NCBI GenBank assembly: GCA_003220685.1
Contig: QHTE01000053.1
Coordinates: forward strand, 107,257-171,256
DNA from: Candidatus Rokuibacteriota bacterium
GTDB lineage: Bacteria > Methylomirabilota > Methylomirabilia > Rokubacteriales > CSP1-6
Direction: 5' to 3'
DNA length: 64,000 nucleotides
Shown: one piece after another, positions 52,123 through 60,297 of the stretch
How the letters are laid out: every line of letters begins with the position of its first letter
Position numbering within the stretch: the first letter of the stretch is position 1
The notes under the pieces: generated by a model
Seen by the model: only the letters and a program-made list of their open reading frames with translations
What the model was told of the DNA's origin: nothing
Database searches by the model: none
Program-made: the position numbers and the translations under genes

Positions 52123-52170
52123 TGCGCGCCGCAGGCCGTCGCGGGGCTGGGGTCCCGCCGGCCGAGGCGC
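52122..52170 (+). repeat. Dispersed intergenic repeat (family A), fourth copy
   Basis: GTGCGCGCCGCAGGCCGTCG to 'CCGGCCGAGGCGC' matches the copies at 26642-26764. It begins at the last base of the TPM stop codon and ends one base before the stop codon of the amidohydrolase fragment, so it exactly fills the space between two convergent genes. Confidence 0.85.
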
Positions 52171-52387
52171 TTAGATCCCCAGCAGGCGCTCGAGGTTGCG
52201 CCAGAGGATCGCTTCCTTCTCTGCCTGCGTGAGGCTCTCCATCGCCAGAATCCACGAGACGGGCCAGTCGAGCGCCATGTCGTACGGCCAGTCCGTGCCG
52301 AAGACGACGCGATCGGCGCCGACGGTGTCGATGAGAAAGCGCAGCGCCGATTCGGTGTAGACGATGCAGTCGTAGTAGAAGCGCCGG
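52171..52387 (-). pseudogene. Amidohydrolase C-terminal fragment
   Basis: Reverse frame 'FYYDCIVYTESALRFLIDTV', 'VVFGTDWPYDMALDWPVSWI', 'AILWRNLERLLGI' then TAA: the last 70 residues of an amidohydrolase_2 protein with the conserved Asp-Trp-Pro-Tyr. The N-terminal 260 residues are absent. The sequence breaks abruptly at about 52385-52390, where the plus-strand oxidoreductase fragment begins. Confidence 0.75.
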
Positions 52388-53119
52388 GTGCTGGATCAGA
52401 GCTATCCGTTCCTGATGGAAAAGCCGATGGGCGTCGACGCCGAGGAGGTGCGGCGCGTCGCCGACCGCGCCGCCGCCAAGAACGCCTTCGTCGCCGTGCC
52501 GCTCGGCCAGCGCTACCAACCCTTCGTCGCCCGCGCCCGCGCGCTCGTGGCCGAGGCGCGATTCGGGCCGCTGTCGCACGTCTACTTTCGCCTGAATCGT
52601 CCCACCTCGGCGCGGTACGTCGCGTGGGACGCGCCGTGGATGCTGGATCCGAAGCAAGCAGGCGGCGGCTGCCTGCGCAACCTGGGCCCGCACGGCCTCG
52701 ATCTGTTCCTGTTCCTGACGGGAGAAGACGCGCAGGTGACGGGAGCCCAGCTCAGCTCACGGGCGCTCGGTCAGGCGGTCGAGGACTACGCCTCGGTCCT
52801 GCTGCGCTCGCAGAGCGGCGTGCTGGGCACGATCGAGGTCGGGAACACGTTTCCGCGACTCGGCACCGACGGGGAATCGAAGATCGCCTGGCGCGACGCG
52901 ATCCTGGTCCTCAAGGACGACACGCTTCGGCTGACGACGGCGACTGGCGAAGAAACGACGTCGGGCGCGCCCACCGAGCCGCTCGCACTGACGGCGCTGC
53001 GCGACGCCCTCGACCACTGGCGGCGGGGCGCCCCGCCGCCCATCAGCGTGCACGATTGCCTGCGCGCGGTGCGCCTGATCGACCAGGCGTACGCGCTGGC
53101 CGGGCGGCGGCGAGGCTGA
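52388..53119 (+). pseudogene. Gfo/Idh/MocA oxidoreductase lacking its N-terminal NAD domain
   Basis: 243 codons open at the break. 'PFLMEKPMGVDAEEVRRVAD' is the E-K-P motif at the end of the NAD domain; 'GQRYQPFVARARALVAEA', 'GGGCLRNLGPHGLDLFLFLT' and 'PPPISVHDCLRAVRLIDQAY' are the substrate domain. The first 85 or so residues (G-x-G-x-x-G) are missing and no matching upstream piece exists. Either a genomic rearrangement with the opposite-strand amidohydrolase fragment or a chimeric assembly join. Confidence 0.75.
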
Positions 53120-53216
53120 TCGCGCGCGAGAGGTCCGCTGAAAAAACTCGCGGCGCGCCGCGGCGACAATCTTCGTCGCGGCACGCCGCGCGGACCAGCA
53201 CCGCCGATGGGCGGGG

Positions 53217-53813
53217 TTACTTCTTGGCGAGCCCGAGCCGCTGCTCGAGCACGAGCCGAACTTCCTGCGCGGCGGCGCGCCAGAGCGGACCGCCCGGCGT
53301 CGCGTACAGGTCGCCGACCTGCTTGCGCATCTCGTTCATCGCCTCGTCCGCCTTCTCCTTCGGCGCGACGTCGACGGTCTTGGCGCGGATCTGCGCAGCC
53401 TTGCCCGTCGCGGCGTGAGAGCGCTCGATCCAGCGGCCGATCTCGTTCCAGTCCCTGTCGAAGAACGCGATGACCGGAATGGACTGATAGCCGTTGTTGA
53501 GATAGGTGTCGCGCAGATCGGCTTCCTTGTCGCGGAAGAAGACCCGGAGCTCGCAGCCCGGAATCGCCTCGCAGATGTGCGCGAGCAGCGGCGAGTTGCG
53601 ATGCACGTCGCCGCACCAGTTCTCGGCCAGCATCATGGCGTACTTGACCCCATTGACGCTGCCGAAGAACTTCCGCTCGTCGTCGGTCAGCGCCGACTTC
53701 GAGTAGTACTCCTCGGTGCGCGCCCTGGTGTCGGCCATCTGGGCCATGTAGTCCTTCCAGGACAGGCCTTTTGAAAAGCGCTGGGCGTCGAGGGGGATCT
53801 TCAGCTGAGCCAT
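53217..53813 (-). CDS. Thioredoxin-like protein with single-Cys WCGDxxR motif
   Basis: A 198-residue thioredoxin-fold protein. The active-site loop is 'AENWCGDVHRNSPLLAHICE' (one Cys plus Arg, the Thioredoxin_9-type WCxDxxR), with cis-Pro strand 'YQSIPVIAFFDRDWNEIGRW'. N- and C-terminal helices flank the fold. Likely a bacillithiol/peroxiredoxin-like reductase or a monothiol partner; role unknown. ATG preceded by 'AAAGGAGAGACTCG'. Confidence 0.88.
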   Translation of the reverse strand: MAQLKIPLDAQRFSKGLSWKDYMAQMADTRARTEEYYSKSALTDDERKFFGSVNGVKYAMMLAENWCGDVHRNSPLLAHICEAIPGCELRVFFRDKEADLRDTYLNNGYQSIPVIAFFDRDWNEIGRWIERSHAATGKAAQIRAKTVDVAPKEKADEAMNEMRKQVGDLYATPGGPLWRAAAQEVRLVLEQRLGLAKK

Positions 53814-54015
53814 CGAGTCTCTCCTTTGTTGGTGTTCGACTACGGGCCTTTGTTATACACCAAAGCACAAGGCCGCAACAGCGATGCCCCGCCGGCCGAT
53901 GTCCTGACATCCAGACCGACAGTCCGTGGCACCTTCGAGGACGGAAACGGCAAACGAAACGCTGAAAAACCCCCGCTCTGCTTCGTAAGCGCCCAATTTC
54001 TCAAGGCCCCCTTTG

Positions 54016-54031
54016 TGGCACACCGGTTGCT
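54016..54031 (+). promoter_or_regulatory. Sigma-54 (-24/-12) promoter
   Basis: TGGCAC-ACCGG-TTGCT matches the sigma-54 consensus TGGCAC-N5-TTGCW at every fixed base, with GG and GC separated by exactly 10 bases. Transcription would begin near 54042, about 57 bases before the gene at 54099. It would need an activator ATPase; none is in the window. Confidence 0.75.
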
Positions 54032-54098
54032 CGATCCCCAGGCGGCGTATTGCGCCCGGGTTCCGGCGCGCTGAGCTCCCGGAAGGGGAGGGCCGGTC

Positions 54099-55325
54099 AT
54101 GAAGACCGCGGTCGGACTGATTGCGACGACGATCATCACGGCGATGGGGGCCACCGGCGCCTCCGCCGAGTGGCGTCTGTACGTGAATCGCGACAACAGG
54201 GCCTGGTCCCTGGAACGCGCCTACGTATCCAACGATGAGTGCGACCGCGCCGCGCGGACGCTGTACCGTTCCGGCCAGGCGCTCGGCGTCGGCTGCGCGG
54301 AATATCCGGCGCCCAGCTCGGCGCAAGCTCCGCCTCCCCGGCCTGCCGAATACTCGCGTTCGACCACGATCGAGCGGGAAGTCGCGCGAGCCGAGGAGAC
54401 GCGGCGTACGAGCACATCGCGGGCGCCCCGAGTCACCCAGTATTCCGCTCGGCGCGCGCCACGCCCGGCCCCGGTGCCCGAGTCTCACCCCGCGGCGGTC
54501 ATCTTTCCGCCGAGCGGAGGCATCGAGATCCGACAGGAAACGCCGCCGCGCCCGGCCGTCGCGCCTCCGCCGGTGCCGCAGCCGCGCGCTCAGACCACCC
54601 CGGCGGTCGCGCAGCGCAACGCTATCGCGCAGCCCAGTACCGACGACGACAAGAGCTCGGCGGCGGTGACGCTCGCCAAGGCGGCGACCGAAGCCTCATC
54701 CGCTTCAGCGCGCGAGGCGGAGACCGCAGCGGCCAAGCGAGAGCCGGTAGTCGTCATCGACAAGGTCGAGCTTGGCACAACGCTCGCGGTCTTCGGCGGT
54801 GTGGCGCTCGTGATCATGACGGGCGTCGCCTACAGCGTGTATCGAGTCGCCCGCACGAATCCTCTTCGCGGGCTGGCCTTGGGCTTGATGGAAGTCGGCC
54901 TGCTCACCGCCGCGCTCGCGTACCCCATCGTCGAGCTGTGGACGCGGCTCAGGATCTCGGAAGCGATCGTTCTGTCGTGGATGCCCGGCTTGCTCGCCGG
55001 CATCATGATTGCGGGCGTCGGCGTGATCGTGCTCGCGCTGGAGCTCACGCGGAAGCCCGCGCGCGCGACAGCGACCGGTGCGCCGGCTGGCGCCGCCAAG
55101 CGCAAGCCGCAGGCTCCCGTGGCACTGATCAAGCCGGGCGAGTACATCAAGACCGGCGAGCCTGGCAAACCGGTCGAGCCCCTCAGACCTCTACAACCCG
55201 TCCCTCCCCTGGAGTCCGCCAGGCCGCTCGAACCCGTCAAGCCGGCTGAGGCGTCCAAGGCGACCGGGCCCGTCGAGCCGGTGAAGCCTTCAGATGCGCC
55301 TGCGCCGGTGGTCGGGGGCTCCTGA
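54099..55325 (+). CDS. Membrane protein with Pro-rich low-complexity regions
   Basis: A 408-residue protein. Sec signal 'MKTAVGLIATTIITAMGATG', a small extracytoplasmic part with Cys ('NDECDRAARTLYRSGQAL'), a Pro/Ala-rich linker, then membrane segments at residues about 225-250 ('LAVFGGVALVIMTGVAYSVY'), 262-285 and 300-320. It ends in a Pro-Val-Glu-Pro low-complexity tail ('KPVEPLRPLQPVPPLESARP'). I do not recognise the family. The tail DNA shares its CCGGTCGAGCC wording with the blocks after the porin genes. Preceded by a sigma-54-type promoter. Confidence 0.65.
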   Translation: MKTAVGLIATTIITAMGATGASAEWRLYVNRDNRAWSLERAYVSNDECDRAARTLYRSGQALGVGCAEYPAPSSAQAPPPRPAEYSRSTTIEREVARAEETRRTSTSRAPRVTQYSARRAPRPAPVPESHPAAVIFPPSGGIEIRQETPPRPAVAPPPVPQPRAQTTPAVAQRNAIAQPSTDDDKSSAAVTLAKAATEASSASAREAETAAAKREPVVVIDKVELGTTLAVFGGVALVIMTGVAYSVYRVARTNPLRGLALGLMEVGLLTAALAYPIVELWTRLRISEAIVLSWMPGLLAGIMIAGVGVIVLALELTRKPARATATGAPAGAAKRKPQAPVALIKPGEYIKTGEPGKPVEPLRPLQPVPPLESARPLEPVKPAEASKATGPVEPVKPSDAPAPVVGGS

Positions 55326-55365
55326 GCAGGAAGACTCCGCGCCGCCGACTGCGCTTACGCGGCCC

Positions 55366-56166
55366 TCACCGCGAGCACACTTCGAGCACGGGCTCCGCGC
55401 TGCGTACGGCCGCGAGCACGACTGCCTCGATGGCCGACTCTCGCAGGAGGCTGACGGCCGTCTCGCGCGCCAGCTCGCGGTCCGCGGGAGTCTCGACCTT
55501 GTTGATCAGCGCGACGACGCGCGCCCCGTCGGGCACGTTCTTGCAGCCGCCCGAGGGATGAGCGAGGAGCCGCGCGACGATCCCGGGCGTGATCTTGACG
55601 CCGAGGGGCGCGCCGCTGAGCGTGCTGACGAGCTCGGGACGGTGGACGTGTTCGACATCCAGAGGCTTTCCGAAGACGTCGGCGCCGACGACCGGAACGA
55701 CCAGGGTCGTCTCGATCGGGATCACGGGCTCGTGATCGGCCGGGGCCTTGAACGGGCGCGTGCGGGAGCCGTCGGCTTCGTTCAGGAGGCACACGCGCGG
55801 ACACCAGGCGCGCAGGCGACTGAAGAGATCGAGCGAGACGCCCGTGACTTTGCCGGTTCCGTCGGGGTCGCCGATCACGAGCACATGCCGGTGGGCGGCG
55901 AGCGCCGCCGTGACGCTCTCCCGTGTGGCATCCGGGGCGGCGACGTGAGCTGGCGCCAGCGCGATCTGCGCCGCGAAGATGCGGGTGGTCGTCGTCGTGA
56001 GCGCGCACCCACCCCGCTCGGTGAGCTCGCGCGCCAGACGGAACATCGCCGTCGTCTTCCCACCGCCTCCGACCAGCGCGACGACGTCGTTGCCGGAGAC
56101 GCCGAGCGCTTCAACCAGCGTCAATCCGCACGCTCTCCGGCCTTCCCATTCCTGCGACGTTAGCAC
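55366..56166 (-). CDS. yqeC: YqeC, selenium-dependent hydroxylase accessory protein
   Basis: About 266 residues. Family signature: 'DVVALVGGGGKTTAMFRLAR' (P-loop), 'GGCALTTTTTRIFAAQ', 'LNEADGSRTRPFKAPADHEP', 'VINGADVF'-like 'VVPVVGADVFGKPLDVEHVH' and 'ARVVALINKVETPADRELAR'. YqeC is a marker of selenium-dependent molybdenum hydroxylases and of labile-selenium cofactor use. The start is unclear: GTG at 56166, or a TTG after 'GGAGAGCGTGCGGA'. It follows the first porin on the same strand; a deleted copy follows the second. Confidence 0.85.
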   Translation of the reverse strand: MLTSQEWEGRRACGLTLVEALGVSGNDVVALVGGGGKTTAMFRLARELTERGGCALTTTTTRIFAAQIALAPAHVAAPDATRESVTAALAAHRHVLVIGDPDGTGKVTGVSLDLFSRLRAWCPRVCLLNEADGSRTRPFKAPADHEPVIPIETTLVVPVVGADVFGKPLDVEHVHRPELVSTLSGAPLGVKITPGIVARLLAHPSGGCKNVPDGARVVALINKVETPADRELARETAVSLLRESAIEAVVLAAVRSAEPVLEVCSR

Positions 56167-56260
56167 GGCTCGTGCAGAGCCGCTCGGGCCCAGCGAGCCG
56201 GACCGGCCGGTCGACCAGCTCAAACCGGTCGAGCCGGCCAGACCGGTAGAGCCCGCGCCG

Positions 56261-57919
56261 CTAGAAGGCTAGTCGCACGCGCGCCGACAACAGGTAGGCA
56301 TCGTTGGCGTCCCGACGAGTGTGCGCTCCGCTGAGCACCTCGGCTGTGTCGAGCGCGTGCCCCGCCTTGAGGTACGCGCCCTGGAGATCGAACGCGGCAT
56401 TCGGCGCAAACCTCCACGTCAAGCCGAGATCCATCTCGGTGCCGATGTAGTTGGAATCGCCTTTCACCCAGCTCTGATCGTCCACCGTCTGGCGGGCTGT
56501 GAAGTTCGTTTGCGGAGCGAGGGGAATGGTCGTGTCGGTATCGACCGACTCCGCGGTCCACGTAGGGCTCACCATCCCGTACACGGCGAACGCCGGCGTG
56601 ATGTTGTACGTCGCCCGGGCGCCGAATTGCCCGCGACCGTACCGATCGTAGCCGATGTTGGTCGCCATGCCGACGTTAGGCCCGCCGCCGCCGTTGAAAT
56701 AATCGACGCCCGAGCCGAGGATCGCGGCCCAGCCGTTGTAGTAGCCCGCATCCTGATCGAGCGGCTCGAAGTAGCGCTTGCTTAGGGAGAGGTTGTCGCG
56801 CGCCTTGTTGCCCGGGCTATAGATGCCACGGAACTCGAGGAGCAGCGGACCGAGTTGATAGCTCAGGATCGCATCGAAGAGCCAGGCCGAGGCGTTACCC
56901 TCGACACGCCCGACCGTACCGTTCGTTCTGTTCGCCTGCGTGTCGTACTTACCCCACTGGTAGGCAAACGTGGGGTCGAGACCGAAGGGCCCGACGCGCC
57001 AGCGCGCGTCCAGACCGATCGTGTAACGTTCTTCGTGCATCGCGGCGTCGCCGCCAGAGAGGGTGTTGGTGGCGGTGTTGTTGCCGAGCGCCAGGGAGCT
57101 GTTCATCGCGCCACCTATCGTGCGGCGATTCACCGCGTTACGCCTCGCCGCACCGGCCGTCACACCGTCCGCGTGGAACCACGAGAACATCGGCTTCAGA
57201 TCCAGCCCTTTGAAAGGCGTGAACTCCGGGCTGATGATGAACGCATAGTCCTCGCCGCGGTTAGTCCTGGCGGTTGTCGCCGCCCGGTTACCGCCGGCCA
57301 GCTGATCCTCGACGATCACGAAGGCGAAGTGGTTCTTGATGTCCGGGGTGAACGTCGAGTAGAGGTCCAACCCCGCGAAGTCGCCGTTCGCGTAGTACAC
57401 CTTGTAGTTGGCAATGGTGCCGAAGGGCTGACCGCCCGCCCGAGCCACCGTCAAGAACGGGATGAACGGCAGCAGGCTGTCCTTGCCGGTCAGATCGAAC
57501 TCGGTGTAGATCCACTTGATCTCGAACAGGCCCGCCACGTCGGTGTTGATGTCGAGGCCGCCACCGGTGCCGAACTTGCAGCCTTGCAAGAAGCCACAGA
57601 CCTGGCCGCTGCTGTTGCCTGGGAACCCGCCGTCGTTCGACCCGCCCTGGCCGTACATCAAGTCGAGCTCGATACCGAGCACGGCCTTGGTTCGCCCGAC
57701 GGCGAACTCGAAGTCGGGGCGGAAGCGCGTCCGGGCGTACCACTCACGATCGTTGTCTCGGGCGTAGTTGGCGTCGTAGAAGTTCCGGCCCATCGAGGTG
57801 ACCTGATCGAAGAGTCCGCTGATCGTCACTTTCGGCGCCGGCGCCTGCGCCCGCGCATGCGGTGCCGCCGCGAGAAGGGTCACGAAGGCGAAGAGTGCGA
57901 GGACCAGTCGTTTCCTCAT
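56261..57919 (-). CDS. Outer-membrane porin-like beta-barrel protein, copy 1
   Basis: A 552-residue protein. Signal peptide 'MRKRLVLALFAFVTLLAAAP' ending 'ARAQAP', then 'KVTISGLFDQVTSMGRNFYD' and long beta-strand-rich sequence, ending with the terminal Phe 'AYLLSARVRLAF' typical of barrels. Two Cys in 'GQVCGFLQGCKFG' may form a loop disulfide. Length and style fit a large outer-membrane porin of unknown substrate. Nearly the same as the protein at 58422. Translation is coupled to the leader ORF 57919-58032. Confidence 0.85.
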   Translation of the reverse strand: MRKRLVLALFAFVTLLAAAPHARAQAPAPKVTISGLFDQVTSMGRNFYDANYARDNDREWYARTRFRPDFEFAVGRTKAVLGIELDLMYGQGGSNDGGFPGNSSGQVCGFLQGCKFGTGGGLDINTDVAGLFEIKWIYTEFDLTGKDSLLPFIPFLTVARAGGQPFGTIANYKVYYANGDFAGLDLYSTFTPDIKNHFAFVIVEDQLAGGNRAATTARTNRGEDYAFIISPEFTPFKGLDLKPMFSWFHADGVTAGAARRNAVNRRTIGGAMNSSLALGNNTATNTLSGGDAAMHEERYTIGLDARWRVGPFGLDPTFAYQWGKYDTQANRTNGTVGRVEGNASAWLFDAILSYQLGPLLLEFRGIYSPGNKARDNLSLSKRYFEPLDQDAGYYNGWAAILGSGVDYFNGGGGPNVGMATNIGYDRYGRGQFGARATYNITPAFAVYGMVSPTWTAESVDTDTTIPLAPQTNFTARQTVDDQSWVKGDSNYIGTEMDLGLTWRFAPNAAFDLQGAYLKAGHALDTAEVLSGAHTRRDANDAYLLSARVRLAF

Positions 57920-58032
57920 CACAAACCTCCCTCGAAGGACGCTAGAGGCACCTCAGTGCAGACGACCACGTCGGCCATTTGTATGGTGAGCGGGCGTGGA
58001 AGGGCTGTCCGGAGCCACTGAGCCAGGGGCAT
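57919..58032 (-). CDS. Leader ORF (37 codons) upstream of porin copy 1
   Basis: Starts MPLAQWLRTA and ends with EGGL, where codons GGA-GGT double as the porin Shine-Dalgarno. Its TGA overlaps the porin ATG by one base (TGATG). The counterpart before porin 2 has identical length and 31 of 37 residues the same. Base changes between copies are mostly non-synonymous, so peptide selection is not shown; the ORF may matter as a translation coupler. Confidence 0.5.
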   Translation of the reverse strand: MPLAQWLRTALPRPLTIQMADVVVCTEVPLASFEGGL

Positions 58033-58071
58033 CTCTGTCTCCCTGAGGGCCGGACGATCAGATCGAGCAGC

Positions 58072-58097
58072 GCGCGCGAGAGCGATCTCTCGCGCGC
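58072..58097. promoter_or_regulatory. Long GC hairpin in the porin 1 leader
   Basis: GCGCGCGAGAG and CTCTCGCGCGC form a perfect 11-bp stem with a 4-base loop CGAT, between the promoter (58118-58147) and the leader ORF on the minus strand. The second porin copy lacks it. It may attenuate or stabilise the transcript. Confidence 0.5.
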
Positions 58098-58117
58098 AGC
58101 GGTGTCACCAGAACGGC

Positions 58118-58147
58118 TTTATACCAGGATTAAGGAAAATTAAGCAA
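58118..58147 (-). promoter_or_regulatory. Sigma-70-like promoter of porin copy 1
   Basis: Reverse strand TTGCTT (58147-58142), 18 bases, TATAAA (58123-58118). The corresponding bases upstream of porin 2 give TTGATT-18-TATAAG, so element and spacing are conserved between the duplicates. Confidence 0.65.
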
Positions 58148-58162
58148 GCCCTTACGTAATCT

Positions 58163-58402
58163 TCAGATTTGCTGAGTGCACACCTCGAGCACGGGCTTGA
58201 CGGGCGCCACCATCTCCAGCACCCGCCCGGGGATCGACTGGACTTTGTACCAGAGGGCGCGTAACGCGAGGACCACGGCGGCCGTACCGCTTGGAGACCC
58301 TGCCTTGGCCGAGCGGAAGCGTCGGCCGCCTGTGGGGCCGCTGGGGCCCGGGAAGCCGGTCCAGCCGGTCGAGCAGCAGCTCGAACCGGCTGGGCCGGCC
58401 AA
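58163..58402 (-). pseudogene. Deleted yqeC copy after porin 2
   Basis: The end of this frame, 'APVKPVLEVCTQQI', and the earlier 'TAVVLALRA' echo the YqeC C-terminus ('AVVLAAVRSAEPVLEVCSR'). The start is the same Gly-x-x low-complexity block ('GWTGFPGPSGPTGG') seen before yqeC. The 230-residue P-loop core is missing. It shows that the duplicated unit was porin plus yqeC, with the second yqeC largely lost. Confidence 0.55.
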
Positions 58403-58421
58403 ACCGGTAGAGCCGGGACTG

Positions 58422-60098
58422 CTAGAAGGCCAATCTCACGCGCGCGGAGACCAGGTAGGCGTCGTTCGCGGCCCGCCGCGTGTGCACCCCGTTGAGGACC
58501 TCGGCCGTGTTGAGCGCGGAACCGGCGAAGAGATACCCGCCCTGCAGATCGAAGGCGGTGTTCGGGGCGAACCGCCACGTCAGCCCGAGCTCCAGCTCGG
58601 TGCCGAGATATCGAGAATCGCCCTCCACCCAGCTCTTATCGTCCACGGTCGCGCGGTTCGTGAAGGTTTGCTGGGGAGCGAGGACGACCGTCGTGTCCGT
58701 GTCGACCTTCTCCGCCGTCCATGTCGGGCTCGCGATCCCGTAGAACGCGAGCGCCGGCGTGAGGCTGTACGTCGCCCTGAAGCCGAGCGAGGCCCGACCG
58801 TAGCGGTCATATCCGATATTGGTCGCCATGCTCTGGCTGGGACCGCCGCCTCCGTTGAAATAGTCGACGCCGCTGCCGACGAGAATCGCCCCCCAACCGG
58901 TGTTGTAGCTGCCGTCCTCGTCGAGCGGATCGTAGTAGCGCTTGCTCAGGGAAAGGTTGTCGCGGGCCTTGTTGCCGGTGCTGTAGATACCGCGGGCCTC
59001 GAGGAGCAGCGGCCCGAACTGGTAGCTGGCGATCACGTCGACGAGCCAGGCCGACGTATCACCCCGCACCTTCCCCGGGGTTCCGTTGGTTCTGCTGGCC
59101 TGCGTGTCATAGGCGCCCCACTGATACGAGATCGTCGGGTCCAGGCCGAACGAGCCCACGCGCCAGCGCGAGTCTAGACCGACCGTGTAGCGCTCCTCGT
59201 GCATCGACGGGTCGCCGGGGGCGGTGGTCCCGGTGCCCGCGCCAACGAGCGGGATCCCAGCGAACGCGCCCGCGCCGTTCATCGAGCCTCCTACGGTACG
59301 ACGGTTGGTCGCGTTGCGGCGCGAGTTGTTCGTTGTCACGCCATCGGCGTGGAACCACGAGAACATCGGTTTCAGGTCCAACCCCTTGAACGGCGTGAAC
59401 TCCGGGCTTTCGATAATGGCGAAGTCCTTACCGCGGTCCGTTCGTGTCTGTGCGTTCGCGTACCTGTTACCACCGGCCAGCGTGTCCTCGACGTCCACCC
59501 ACGCGAGATGGTTCTTGACGTTCGGCGTGAACGTCGTGTAGAGGTCCAGGCCCGCAAAGTCACCGTTGGCGTAGTAGACCTTGTAGTTCGCGATGGTCGC
59601 GAACGGCTGGCCACCGGCGCGGGCCACGGTCAGAACCGGGATGAACGGCAGCAGGCTGTCCTTGCCGGTCAGATCGAACTCCGTGTAGATCCACTTGATC
59701 TCGAAGAGGCCCGCCACGTCGGTGTTGATATCCAGGCCGCCTCCGGTGCCGAACTTGCAGCCTCCGACGAAGCCGCAGACTTGGCCGGAGTTGTTGCCGG
59801 GAAAGCCACCGTCGTTGGACCCGCCCTGGCCGTACATCAGATCGAGCTCGATGCCGAGCACGGCCTTGGTCCGCCCGACCGCGAACTCGAAGTCGGGGCG
59901 GAAGCGAGTCCGGGCGTACCATTCATGATCGCCGTCGCGAGCGTAGTTGCCGTCGTAGAAGTTCCGGCCCGCCGAGGTGATCTGATCGAAGAGCCCGCTG
60001 ATCGTCACTTTCGGCGCGGGCGGCTGGGCGCGCGCCGATGGCGCCAGCGTGAGAAGGGTCAGGAAGGCGAAGAGGGCGAGGACAAGTCGTTGCCTCAT
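58422..60098 (-). CDS. Outer-membrane porin-like beta-barrel protein, copy 2
   Basis: A 558-residue paralogue of the 56261 gene. Signal 'MRQRLVLALFAFLTLLTLAP', ending 'ARAQPP', with 'KVTISGLFDQITSAGRNFYD' and the same 'DINTDVAGLFEIKWIYTEFD' stretch and terminal 'RVRLAF'. Differences cluster in presumed surface loops (for instance 'GAGAFAGIPLVGAGTG', absent in copy 1). This is consistent with tandem duplication and divergence of loop specificity. Confidence 0.85.
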   Translation of the reverse strand: MRQRLVLALFAFLTLLTLAPSARAQPPAPKVTISGLFDQITSAGRNFYDGNYARDGDHEWYARTRFRPDFEFAVGRTKAVLGIELDLMYGQGGSNDGGFPGNNSGQVCGFVGGCKFGTGGGLDINTDVAGLFEIKWIYTEFDLTGKDSLLPFIPVLTVARAGGQPFATIANYKVYYANGDFAGLDLYTTFTPNVKNHLAWVDVEDTLAGGNRYANAQTRTDRGKDFAIIESPEFTPFKGLDLKPMFSWFHADGVTTNNSRRNATNRRTVGGSMNGAGAFAGIPLVGAGTGTTAPGDPSMHEERYTVGLDSRWRVGSFGLDPTISYQWGAYDTQASRTNGTPGKVRGDTSAWLVDVIASYQFGPLLLEARGIYSTGNKARDNLSLSKRYYDPLDEDGSYNTGWGAILVGSGVDYFNGGGGPSQSMATNIGYDRYGRASLGFRATYSLTPALAFYGIASPTWTAEKVDTDTTVVLAPQQTFTNRATVDDKSWVEGDSRYLGTELELGLTWRFAPNTAFDLQGGYLFAGSALNTAEVLNGVHTRRAANDAYLVSARVRLAF

Positions 60099-60211
60099 CA
60101 CGGACCTCCCTCGACGAACGCTAGAGGCACCTCTGTGCAGACGACGCCGTCTGCCATGTGTATGGTGAGCGGGCGTGGAAGAACTGTCCGGAGCCACTGA
60201 GCCAGGGGCAT
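60098..60211 (-). CDS. Leader ORF (37 codons) upstream of porin copy 2
   Basis: Starts MPLAQWLRTV and ends VEGGP; same length and same TGATG overlap with the porin start as the copy at 57919. GGA-GGT near its end supplies the porin ribosome site. An in-frame Met occurs at codon 19 in both copies. Confidence 0.5.
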   Translation of the reverse strand: MPLAQWLRTVLPRPLTIHMADGVVCTEVPLAFVEGGP

Positions 60212-60297
60212 CCCTGTCTCCTCGAGGGCCGGACGATCGCATCGAGCAGCGCCGGCGCGAATCGTTTTCTCGCCGAGGCGCGACGGCGACAGACCGA

